DNA of 35,153 nucleotides, from contig DNVW01000013.1 of NCBI GenBank assembly GCA_003507395.1, positions 155,115 through 190,267 on the forward strand, written 5' to 3'. Numbering within the stretch: the first letter of the stretch is position 1; every line of letters begins with the position of its first letter. The stretch comes from Clostridiales bacterium (GTDB lineage: Bacteria > Bacillota > Clostridia > TANB77 > CAG-508). Under the pieces are notes generated by a model. It searched no databases. It worked only from the letters and a program-made list of their open reading frames with translations, and was not told the DNA's origin. Positions 15,852 through 23,099 of this stretch are shown piece after piece. The position numbers and the translations under genes were made by a program.

Positions 15852-16418
15852 ATGAAAAAAATATTGAAAAGTGATATAGCAATGTGGATAATATTACCGA
15901 TTATTATACTATGTATAGCGATAATCAGAAATCATATGTATATAAAAGATGATTATGAAGTCAAAGAGAAAACAGATTTGGTAGCGGAAATCCAACAAAG
16001 TGTAGAAAATTTAGAAAAAAATAATCCAGATTTTTATATACCTTATGCTTATTATATGGGATATAAAAAGCAAGGGATGTTAGCTGAAAAAATTGAAATA
16101 AAAAACTATGAGATGAGTAAAGATTTTAGAAATATAAAATATACATTGAAAAATAACTATGATTTTAATATAATGATAACCCCAGAATTGACTGATGAAG
16201 TAGATAATTCATACTCATCTATGCAATTATTATATTATGATTTTAATAGTGCTTATAAAATCTTAAAACCAGGAGAAGAAGTTAATTTACAAATTAACAC
16301 TACATATATTGAAAGAGAGAAAGTTAGTAAAAAAGAATTTAAGGCACATAGATTAATATATAAATGTAATGAGGAACGAGATGTAGTTGGATATATTCAG
16401 ATAGGAGGCAATGATTGA
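15852..16418 (+). CDS. Membrane-anchored surface protein of the cassette, copy A
   Basis: 188 residues from ATG 15852, just after the ATPase stop; an earlier in-frame ATG lies inside the ATPase gene. One N-terminal helix (WIILPIIILCIAII) is followed by ~155 extracellular residues. The core 'RNIKYTLKNNYDFNIMITPE' and the later 'LKPGEEVNLQINTTYI' are beta-strand motifs of an Ig-like surface domain. The same layout occurs in the next gene, so the two look like diverged duplicates. Location and pairing with an exporter suggest an immunity or chaperone-like role, which is inference. Its TGA overlaps the next ATG. Confidence 0.65.
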   Translation: MKKILKSDIAMWIILPIIILCIAIIRNHMYIKDDYEVKEKTDLVAEIQQSVENLEKNNPDFYIPYAYYMGYKKQGMLAEKIEIKNYEMSKDFRNIKYTLKNNYDFNIMITPELTDEVDNSYSSMQLLYYDFNSAYKILKPGEEVNLQINTTYIEREKVSKKEFKAHRLIYKCNEERDVVGYIQIGGND

Positions 16419-16924
16419 TGACCAAATTTAACAAAAGAACTATAATTCTTGTCCTAATATTAACATTCTTTATTATCCTAATTGTTGCAAATAATATCAT
16501 AAAGAATAATCAAAATGTAACACAGTCAGAACAGCCGAGTTATGAAGAGTATTTGGATAATGGCATACAATTTGCAAAAATCCGTAAAGAAGGAAAATAT
16601 TTAGAAAATATAGTAATTACTAATATAGTACTTAATGATAATCATATAGAGTATACTTTAAAAAACTATAGTGATAGTATTGTATATATATCTAATCAAA
16701 TAAGTATAGTGATAGGTGAAGATTGCTATAACTATTTTGATGAAACAGAAGGAAAAATTGAATTGAAGTCGCGTGAAGAAAAAATTATAAAAATAGGTTG
16801 CACTATTAATGACTTAAGCAAAAAACTAGGATATCGTGTAGACAAAACAATGCAAATCTCAATATTAAAGCCAATCTATATAAAATATGATGACAGTGAA
16901 TTATTAGGAATTGCAAAAGGTTAA
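16418..16924 (+). CDS. Membrane-anchored surface protein of the cassette, copy B
   Basis: 168 residues from ATG 16418 (TGATG overlap; RBS GGAGG). The N-terminal helix 'IILVLILTFFIILIVA' is followed by a ~130-residue outer domain. 'NHIEYTLKNYSDSIVYISN' and 'LKSREEKIIKIGCTI' parallel 'IKYTLKNNYDFNIMI' and 'LKPGEEVNLQI' of the upstream gene, supporting a common origin. It is the last gene of the ABC cassette. No catalytic motif. Possible immunity or accessory protein. Confidence 0.65.
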   Translation: MTKFNKRTIILVLILTFFIILIVANNIIKNNQNVTQSEQPSYEEYLDNGIQFAKIRKEGKYLENIVITNIVLNDNHIEYTLKNYSDSIVYISNQISIVIGEDCYNYFDETEGKIELKSREEKIIKIGCTINDLSKKLGYRVDKTMQISILKPIYIKYDDSELLGIAKG

Positions 16925-17037
16925 TATTGCATAGAGGAGTAGTAAAGAGTATAAGAGTAGATATAGAGTCTATAAAAGTCTTTAAATTATACTTATTGTT
17001 AGTAGTATAGTTTATAAATATCATTTCAGATAAATAA

Positions 17038-17128
17038 ACAGTACCAATAGAATCCATATTAAAGTTTAATTTTTGTATATAAAAAAATTCATAACTTTAG
17101 CGAATCTATATAGGTACTGTGTTTTTTA
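17038..17128 (+). terminator. Hairpin with long loop, probable cassette terminator
   Basis: ACAGTACC (17038-17045) pairs with GGTACTGT (17113-17120), and TAGA/TCTA extends the stem inward. GTTTTTTAT follows. The rest of 16925-17138 shows no gene. Confidence 0.55.
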
Positions 17129-17138
17129 TATCTCAAAC

Positions 17139-17167
17139 TTGACAGAGGCTTAGTAATGAGTTATGCA
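17139..17167 (+). promoter_or_regulatory. Possible promoter of the recombinase unit
   Basis: TTGACA (17139-17144), 17-bp spacer, TATGCA (17162-17167). The -35 is perfect and the -10 weak. It precedes the small gene at 17241. Confidence 0.5.
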
Positions 17168-17240
17168 ATTCCTAAATATGTAAAGTGAATTTTAGAGAAT
17201 AGTAAAAAAAATCCTGCATATATTTTAAAAGGTGAAAGTT

Positions 17241-17396
17241 ATGATGATATATAGAGAATTTGAAACCGAAGAGAAAAATATGCAAGAAACAATGAGAGTG
17301 ATAATAATTAGATATATAATCGAAAATTCTTGTAATCTATTTCAGACAGAGTTAAAATCAACACACCTAGGAATAAATAACTCTATTATTAGTTAG
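17241..17396 (+). CDS. Small protein before the recombinase
   Basis: 51 residues after an excellent RBS (AAAAGGTGAAAGTT then ATG), ending 20 bp before the recombinase start. It begins 'MMIYREFETEEKNMQETMRV'. Clostridial integrative elements often carry a ~50-70-residue protein with a FExExxYxxT-like opening directly before the serine recombinase (SHOCT-like). This one resembles that opening only loosely and lacks the usual C-terminal LISEEEY segment. It may have been shortened by mutation or be a different small factor. A directionality-factor role is possible but unproven. Confidence 0.55.
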   Translation: MMIYREFETEEKNMQETMRVIIIRYIIENSCNLFQTELKSTHLGINNSIIS

Positions 17397-17416
17397 ACAC
17401 GGAAAGGAGATTTGTT

Positions 17417-19033
17417 ATGTTAGATGTAAATAATAGAGCTTTGTTGAATTTTAATGGAAATACTGTTTATGATGGAATGGATGCTGAAATAATTTTATAT
17501 AAAGTAGCCATATATCTAAGATTGTCAAGAGATGATGAGAATATTGGAGATTCAGGAAGTATAATAAATCAAAGAGAATTTTTAACAAAACATGTTGAAA
17601 ATCAGGCAAATTGGGAATTGGTTAATATATACATAGATGATGGATATACTGGAACTAATTTTAATAGACCAAGTTGGTTAAGATTAAAAAGAGATATCGA
17701 ATTGGGAAAGGTAAACTTAGTTATAACTAAAGATTTATCAAGACTAGGAAGAGACTATATAGAAACAGGATATTATTTGGAAAAATTTTTTCCAACTCAT
17801 AGAGTAAGATATATAGCTGTAAATGATGGAATTGACACATTTTCAAAAAATAGTAATAACGATATGAGCCCATTCATGTCTGTGGTAAATGATATGTATG
17901 CTAAAGACATTTCAAAGAAAGTAAGAACAGCAAAGAAAACTAAAGCTGAAAAAGGGGAGTTTATAGGAGCTTTTGCACCATATGGATATAAAAAACATCC
18001 TAATGATATTACAAAATTGATAATTGATGATGAAGTGGTGGATGTTGTGAAATATATCTTCAGTGAATATAATAATGGAGGAGGACTAGCTTATATAGCA
18101 AGAAGACTAAACGAAAAAAATATTGAATGCCCATCGGTATATAAGCAACGTACATGCAAGTTCCATTGTAAAACACTTACAGGATTATGGGGACATGCAA
18201 CTATTAGAAAGATATTAACTAATCGAGTTTATATTGGCGAACTGATACAAAGAAAAGGCGAAATGGTTAGTTATAAGGTAAAAAAGTATATTTCATTACC
18301 AGAAAGTGAATATATAGTTAAAAAAAATGCCCATGAAGCGATAATAAGTGAAGAAGAATTTAACTTAGCACAAGATATATTAAAAACAAAAGCACATAAA
18401 CAACATAATAAACAATGCCAAGAACACTTATTATCTGGATTGTTGTATTGCCCTAGATGTCATAATAAATATAAATATCAGAGACAGCAAGGCTTAAAAG
18501 ATGATATGGTAGCAATATGTAGTGTATATAATAGATATGGCAAGGAATATTGCTCAAGAGTAGCAATAAGAGAAAGTGTTTTGGATAGAGCTGTAATAGA
18601 TGATTTGAAAGCTATGGCAAAAGAAAAATTGGATAGACAAAAAATAGTAAATTTAGAAGACATTAATAAAATAAGAAAAGAAAAAAATGAAACAAGTAAA
18701 TCGAAAATTGAATATGAGAGAAGAATAAAAGAAATAGACAGAATAGTGAAATTTAGTTATGAAGACAAAGTAAATGGAATTTTAACAGCAGAAGAATTTA
18801 TACAAATGACAGAAGCTTATAGAAGTGAAAAAGAAAAACTAAAAATAAAATTAGAAAAACTAGAAAACCAAATAAATACATATGAGAATACTAAAGAAAA
18901 TGAATTAACAAAAATAATAAAAAATATTACAGATTTCGAAAACATTGATAAAAAAACAATAATGGGTTTAATTAATAAAATTGAAGTAATCGATTCGGAA
19001 ACTATAAAAATATATTATAAGTTCTCTGAATAA
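17417..19033 (+). CDS. Large serine recombinase (element integrase)
   Basis: This encodes 538 residues after RBS AAAGGAGA. The N-terminal resolvase domain (about 28-180) has the nucleophile Ser in 'IYLRLSRDDE', then 'IDDGYTGTNFNRP' and 'VITKDLSRLGRDYIETGYYL', the conserved Arg-rich active-site helix. The recombinase domain includes 'APYGYKKHPND' and 'IARRLNEKNIECPS'. A zinc-ribbon follows at about residues 340-385 with 'LYCPRCHNKYKY' and a second CxnC pair. A long coiled coil (about 415-510) controls directionality in this family. It cuts att sites and joins them by subunit rotation. It lies at the right edge, reading outward, and its stop overlaps the attachment core. It looks intact. Confidence 0.95.
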   Translation: MLDVNNRALLNFNGNTVYDGMDAEIILYKVAIYLRLSRDDENIGDSGSIINQREFLTKHVENQANWELVNIYIDDGYTGTNFNRPSWLRLKRDIELGKVNLVITKDLSRLGRDYIETGYYLEKFFPTHRVRYIAVNDGIDTFSKNSNNDMSPFMSVVNDMYAKDISKKVRTAKKTKAEKGEFIGAFAPYGYKKHPNDITKLIIDDEVVDVVKYIFSEYNNGGGLAYIARRLNEKNIECPSVYKQRTCKFHCKTLTGLWGHATIRKILTNRVYIGELIQRKGEMVSYKVKKYISLPESEYIVKKNAHEAIISEEEFNLAQDILKTKAHKQHNKQCQEHLLSGLLYCPRCHNKYKYQRQQGLKDDMVAICSVYNRYGKEYCSRVAIRESVLDRAVIDDLKAMAKEKLDRQKIVNLEDINKIRKEKNETSKSKIEYERRIKEIDRIVKFSYEDKVNGILTAEEFIQMTEAYRSEKEKLKIKLEKLENQINTYENTKENELTKIIKNITDFENIDKKTIMGLINKIEVIDSETIKIYYKFSE

Positions 19034-19638
19034 AAATCTATCCCAATTGTAATTGCGCATGGAATGCTGACGATATAGATAGTATATTAAGTACATTAGA
19101 AAAAAACAATATAAAAATTACCTTTTTTATAGTTGGGGATTGGGCTGGTAAATATCCAGAAGCAGTTAAAAAAATTTCAGAGGCAGGACACGAGATTGCA
19201 AATCATTCAAATAAACATCCACATGTAAACAAATTAAGCTATGAGGAAAATATGAAGGAAATAAAAGAATGTAGTGAAAAAATAAAAGAAATTACAGGTA
19301 ATGAAACAACCTTATATAGGGCTCCATATGGAGAATATAACAATACTGTAATAAAAGCAGCCAAAGAGCAAGGACATTTAGCTATACAGTGGAATTTAGA
19401 TACATTAGACTATACTGGTATTACAGGAAATGAAATGTGGCAAAAATTAGAAAGCAAGCTATCAAATGGAAGTATAATTTTAACACATAATGGAACAAAG
19501 CATACAGCAGATAGTTTAGAGATGCTAATAAAAAATATAATGAATAAAGGCTTCAAAATAGTAAAGGTTTCTGAATTATTATATAAAGAAAATTATATAA
19601 TAGATAATAATGGTGCTCAAAAATTAGTTAATGTATAA
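19033..19638 (+). pseudogene. PdaB-like polysaccharide deacetylase, 3' part
   Basis: The open frame from 19030 reads 'NCAWNADDIDSILSTLEKNN', then 'GHEIANHSNKHPHVNKLSYE', which carries the HxxxH metal ligands of NodB-type deacetylases. Next comes 'YRAPYGEYN' (RxPY motif), and 'GSIILTHNGTKHT' near the end supplies the last catalytic His. With the 57 residues at 12904-13074 the restored protein would be about 258 residues, normal for PdaB. The usual TFDDG is NCAWNADD here, as in PdaB-like members. No RBS drives this half; an internal ATG at 19252 would lack the first half of the domain. Confidence 0.88.
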
Positions 19639-19691
19639 ATAAAAATTAATATGAAATAATATAGTATATATGTGCATTAAGGAGATTTTAA

Positions 19692-20165
19692 ATGTTTTTT
19701 ATTGGTATTGTAAGTGAAGAAAAAAATGAAAAACACATAAAAGATATATTAAAACAAAAAATAGAAAATGAAAATGTTGTATTTATAAATGAAAAAAATA
19801 TAGAAAACATAAAAAATATTAAATTTAAAATAATAGTACTAAATAAAGGAATAGATAATAAAAATATAAAGAATATATTACTTAATGCAGAGTATTTAAT
19901 ACTTAATTCAGATATTAATGTTAAAATTGATTTAATAGAAAATTTAGATTTAAAAGTAATAACCTATGGATTTAATTCAAAGTCAACAGTAACAGCTTCA
20001 AGCGTTACAGAAGAAGAAATGTTAATATGTGTACAAAGAAATATTATAAACATAAAAGGAAAGAAAATAGAGCCACAAGAAATAAATATAGAAAAAGATA
20101 TAATGTTAGACAATTATGACAATATGTATATAATGTGTTTGGCTATAATCTATGGAAAAATGTAA
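19692..20165 (+). CDS. Hypothetical protein with Mur-ligase-like motif
   Basis: This encodes 157 residues from ATG after RBS AAGGAGA. It is a small alpha/beta protein with 'LDLKVITYGFNSKSTVTASS' near the middle. Mur ligases have a similar 'TYG...adv.a' stretch after their central domain. There is no ATP-binding GKT motif, so it is not a working ligase. It follows the deacetylase gene and may belong to the same envelope or spore theme. No firm family. Confidence 0.6.
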   Translation: MFFIGIVSEEKNEKHIKDILKQKIENENVVFINEKNIENIKNIKFKIIVLNKGIDNKNIKNILLNAEYLILNSDINVKIDLIENLDLKVITYGFNSKSTVTASSVTEEEMLICVQRNIINIKGKKIEPQEINIEKDIMLDNYDNMYIMCLAIIYGKM

Positions 20166-20193
20166 ATAATATTGAAAAAAATGTAATTTTATG

Positions 20194-20222
20194 TAGACAA
20201 ATCCAAAGAAACGTAGTATAAT
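20194..20222 (+). promoter_or_regulatory. Promoter of the SSB-like gene
   Basis: TAGACA (20194-20199), 17-bp spacer, TATAAT (20217-20222), 61 bp before the TTG start. Confidence 0.6.
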
Positions 20223-20283
20223 AGTAAATGTGAGAGATATTAAAAAAATAAATATCCATAACAAATAAGGGGAGGAAACCAAA

Positions 20284-20976
20284 TTGAGTACAAATTATGA
20301 AGAAAATAACCGCTTAACATTAGTGGGGAAAGTAACAAGTGAAAAAGTATTTAGTCATGAAATATATGGAGAGAAATTTTACATATTTAATTTAAGTGTA
20401 CCACGTCTAAGTGGTAGTGAAGACATTATACCAATAACAATATCAGAAAGATTATTAACAAATGCCGAGCTAAAAATTAATGACAAAATATCAATTGATG
20501 GTCAATTTAGATCATATAATAGCTACCAAAATGAAAAAAGTAGATTAATACTTACAGTTTTTGCAAAAGATGTTCAATTCTTACCAAATCAAGAAGAAGA
20601 AATTACAGTAGGAAAAGATATTGTATCAAATGAAGTAGTATTAGATGGCTATTTATGCAAAAAGCCAATATATAGAAAAACACCATTTGGAAGAGAAATT
20701 TCAGACATATTATTAGCAGTAAATAGAGCATATAACAAATCAGATTACATACCATGTATAGCATGGGGAAGAACAGCAAGATTCTGCGAAAACTTAGCAG
20801 TAGGAACAGAGCTAAGAGTAATTGGTAGAGTTCAATCTAGGGAATATGAAAAGAAATATGAAGATGGAACAGTTGAAAAAAGAATAGCATATGAAGTTTC
20901 TGTATCAAACTTAGAAATAAATAATAAAGAAGATAATGAAAAAGAAGTAGAAGAAACAAACCAAGAAGCAATGTAA
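20284..20976 (+). CDS. Single-stranded DNA-binding (OB-fold) protein with two OB domains
   Basis: 230 residues starting at TTG, fixed by RBS GGGGAGGA 8-15 nt upstream. Two OB-fold domains: residues ~8-95 ('NRLTLVGKVTSEKVFSHEIY') and ~115-210 ('NEVVLDGYLCKKPIYRKTPF' then 'CIAWGRTARFCENLAVGTEL'). The second is a canonical SSB/PriB-like domain. The C-terminal tail is acidic but lacks the DDDIPF-type tip of replicative SSB, so this is probably an auxiliary SSB-type protein. A strong terminator follows. Confidence 0.85.
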   Translation: MSTNYEENNRLTLVGKVTSEKVFSHEIYGEKFYIFNLSVPRLSGSEDIIPITISERLLTNAELKINDKISIDGQFRSYNSYQNEKSRLILTVFAKDVQFLPNQEEEITVGKDIVSNEVVLDGYLCKKPIYRKTPFGREISDILLAVNRAYNKSDYIPCIAWGRTARFCENLAVGTELRVIGRVQSREYEKKYEDGTVEKRIAYEVSVSNLEINNKEDNEKEVEETNQEAM

Positions 20977-20982
20977 CATAGA

Positions 20983-21018
20983 AAAAAGGACACCATAAAA
21001 ATGGTGTTCTTTTTAATG
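20983..21018. terminator. Bidirectional terminator
   Basis: AAAAAGGACACCAT (20983-20996), 4-nt loop, ATGGTGTTCTTTTT (21001-21014), one G-U pair. It serves the SSB gene and overlaps the end of the minus-strand 46-residue gene. Confidence 0.8.
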
Positions 21019-21153
21019 CTTTTTTTCTTCAGGTATAACTATTTCATCTTTTCCTTTTGGCTTTGGTTTCTCAATTTCAATATATTCTGAAACAGGAGAA
21101 ATATCTAAATCACCACTACCATTTACAATTTCTATTTTTTTTTCATCACTCAT
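21013..21153 (-). CDS. Small conserved-looking protein, 46 residues
   Basis: Read on the minus strand: ATG 21153 after RBS GGTGGTG, then 'MSDEKKIEIVNGSGDLDISP' and a Lys/Glu/Pro-rich second half ending 'DEIVIPEEKKH'. The clear RBS, convergent placement against the SSB gene and shared terminator support a real gene. It has no membrane segment and is probably partly unstructured. No function recognised. Confidence 0.65.
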   Translation of the reverse strand: MSDEKKIEIVNGSGDLDISPVSEYIEIEKPKPKGKDEIVIPEEKKH

Positions 21154-21215
21154 AGTAACACCACCATTAATTTATTTAACTTTATAATAGCATAAGCCAA
21201 CATATATTGTCAAAC

Positions 21216-21290
21216 AAATTAGGACAATTAGGGACAGTCCCCAATTGTCCCATTTGGACATTTGGGGACTGTCCCTAATTGTCCTAATTT
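21216..21290. repeat. 75-bp near-perfect palindrome (REP-like)
   Basis: A 29-bp perfect stem (21216-21244 with 21262-21290), one T-T mismatch, then 5 more pairs around a 5-nt loop. It contains GGGACAGTCCCC, itself a palindrome and a motif seen in dispersed intergenic repeats of Firmicutes. Its last base is the first of the aspS -35. Confidence 0.8.
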
Positions 21291-21319
21291 TGTACTTGTG
21301 TATTTTTATAAAATATGAT
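21290..21319 (+). promoter_or_regulatory. aspS promoter
   Basis: TTGTAC (21290-21295), 18-bp spacer, TATGAT (21314-21319). No T-box leader fits in the 35-bp transcript leader. Confidence 0.6.
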
Positions 21320-21353
21320 ACAATGTTTGGCATAAAGATAGGAGATGGCGCGT

Positions 21354-23084
21354 ATGTATAGAAACAAAAATTGTGGAGAATTAAATATTAAAAATATAGG
21401 GGAAAGTGTAGTAATAGCTGGTTGGGTTCAAAGAATAAGAAATTTGGGCTCCATGAAGTTTATAGATTTAAGAGATCAATTTGGAATTACTCAAATTGTT
21501 GTAAATGGTAATAGTGCTGATAATTTGGTGACAGAGTGTGTTATTCAAGTAAAAGGCACAGTAATAGAAAGAGCAAGCAAAAATACAAAAATACCTACAG
21601 GAGAAATAGAAATAGAGGCAAAAGAAATAGAACTACTTGGAAAATGCAAAAATATATTACCATTTGAAATAAACTCAGAAAAAGCAGCAGATGCAAGAGA
21701 AGATTTAAGATTAGAATATAGATTTTTAGATTTAAGAAATGAAAAATTACATAAAACAATTATACTTCGTAGTGAAATAATGAAAACAATAAGAAATAAA
21801 ATGGATGAACTAGGATTTACAGAAATACAAACACCGATACTTGCAAATTCTTCACCAGAGGGAGCAAGAGACTTTTTAGTGCCAAGTAGATTACATCCTG
21901 GGGAATTTTATGCCCTACCACAAGCACCTCAACAATTTAAACAATTGTTAATGGTATCTGGATTTGATAGATACTACCAGATAGCTCCATGTTTTAGAGA
22001 TGAAGACCCTAGAGCAGATAGAGCACCAGGAGAATTTTACCAATTAGATTTTGAGATGAGTTTTGCAGAGCAGGAGGATGTATTAAACATATTGGAAGAA
22101 ATATTTACGACAATATTTAAAAAACATACTAACTGGGAAATGACAAATACACCATTTCCACGTATACCATATAGAGAAGCAATGGAAAAGTATGGAAGTG
22201 ATAAGCCGGACTTAAGAAATCCATTAATAATACAAGATGTAACAAAATTATTTGAAAATACAGAATTTAATGCTTTTAAAGGGAAAACAATAAAAGCAAT
22301 ATTGGTAGAAAATGGAGCAGAACAGGGAAGAAAGTTTTTTGATAATATGAGTGAATATGCAGTAAATGAATTAGATGCAAAAGGCTTAGCTTGGGTAAAA
22401 TTTGAAGCTGAAAATGAAGTTACAGGTGGAATTGCAAAGTTTATAACAGAGGAAGTAAAATTAGGATTAGAGCAAATAGGAGCAAAACCTAATACAGCAA
22501 TTTTCTTTATAGCAGATGAATTCAAAAAAGCACAAAAAATAGCTGGTGGAGTAAGGCTAGAGCTAGGAAAAAGATTAGATTTAGTGGAAAAAGGAGTATA
22601 CAAATTTTGTTTTATAGTAGATTTTCCAATGTATGAATTGTCAGATGAGGGAACTATAGACTTTAACCATAACCCATTCTCAATGCCACAAGGCGGAATG
22701 GATGCTCTACAAACGAAAGCCCCATTGGACATTTTAGCTTATCAATATGATGCAGTATGTAATGGATATGAAATAACCTCTGGAGCTGTAAGAAATCACA
22801 GTCCAGAAATTATGGTTAAAGCATTTGAAATAGCAGGATATGAAGAAGAAACAATAAAAACAAAATTTGGAGCATTATACAATGCTTTCCAATATGGTAC
22901 ACCACCACATGCGGGTGCAGCAGCAGGTTTAGATAGACTAATAATGCTTGCGGCAAATTCAGATAATATAAGGGAGGTAATAGCATTCCCTAAAAATAAA
23001 AAAGCAAGAGACTTACTAATGAGGGCACCAAGTAAAGTTACAGAACAACAACTAAAAGATGTACATATAAAAATAGAAGAATAA
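21354..23084 (+). CDS. aspS: Aspartyl-tRNA synthetase
   Basis: About 576 residues; charges tRNA-Asp. The N-terminal OB anticodon domain ('GWVQRIRNLGSMKFIDLRDQ') is followed by class II motif 2, 'FRDEDPRADRAPGEFYQLDF', a bacterial insertion domain (about 280-420), and motif 3 'AAAGLDRLIMLA' near the C-terminus. ATG 21345 sits directly on the AGGAG site, so ATG 21354, spaced 9 nt, is preferred. It heads an apparent operon aspS-mnmA-scpB-proS on one strand. Confidence 0.96.
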   Translation: MYRNKNCGELNIKNIGESVVIAGWVQRIRNLGSMKFIDLRDQFGITQIVVNGNSADNLVTECVIQVKGTVIERASKNTKIPTGEIEIEAKEIELLGKCKNILPFEINSEKAADAREDLRLEYRFLDLRNEKLHKTIILRSEIMKTIRNKMDELGFTEIQTPILANSSPEGARDFLVPSRLHPGEFYALPQAPQQFKQLLMVSGFDRYYQIAPCFRDEDPRADRAPGEFYQLDFEMSFAEQEDVLNILEEIFTTIFKKHTNWEMTNTPFPRIPYREAMEKYGSDKPDLRNPLIIQDVTKLFENTEFNAFKGKTIKAILVENGAEQGRKFFDNMSEYAVNELDAKGLAWVKFEAENEVTGGIAKFITEEVKLGLEQIGAKPNTAIFFIADEFKKAQKIAGGVRLELGKRLDLVEKGVYKFCFIVDFPMYELSDEGTIDFNHNPFSMPQGGMDALQTKAPLDILAYQYDAVCNGYEITSGAVRNHSPEIMVKAFEIAGYEEETIKTKFGALYNAFQYGTPPHAGAAAGLDRLIMLAANSDNIREVIAFPKNKKARDLLMRAPSKVTEQQLKDVHIKIEE

Positions 23085-23099
23085 AAGGAATATAACAAA

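Larger units (their letters stand above)
13065..19036 (+). mobile_element. ~6-kb serine-recombinase element inserted in a deacetylase gene
   Basis: The two halves of one deacetylase lie on either side. The junctions share an A-rich core: TGAAAAAAAA at 13065-13074 on the left and TGAATAAAAA at 19027-19036 on the right (9 of 10 identical). GA, the crossover dinucleotide known for TnpX/TndX-type recombinases, falls within both. The right core overlaps the last codons of the recombinase. Beyond the cores, AATTGTGCGTGG (13091-13102) and AATTGCGCATGG (19051-19062) sit at almost the same distance, as expected for related attP and attB arms. Cargo: secreted protein, two permeases, ABC ATPase, two anchored proteins, a small pre-recombinase protein and the recombinase. 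No conjugation or replication genes are visible. Core limits are approximate. Confidence 0.85.

Noticed and set aside
21291..21353. T-box leader for aspS or proS
   Set aside because: The leaders are too short and lack the T-box sequence and specifier stem.
22037..22732. 231-codon minus-strand open frame inside aspS
   Set aside because: It is fully antisense to a conserved enzyme and its text is typical of a shadow frame.
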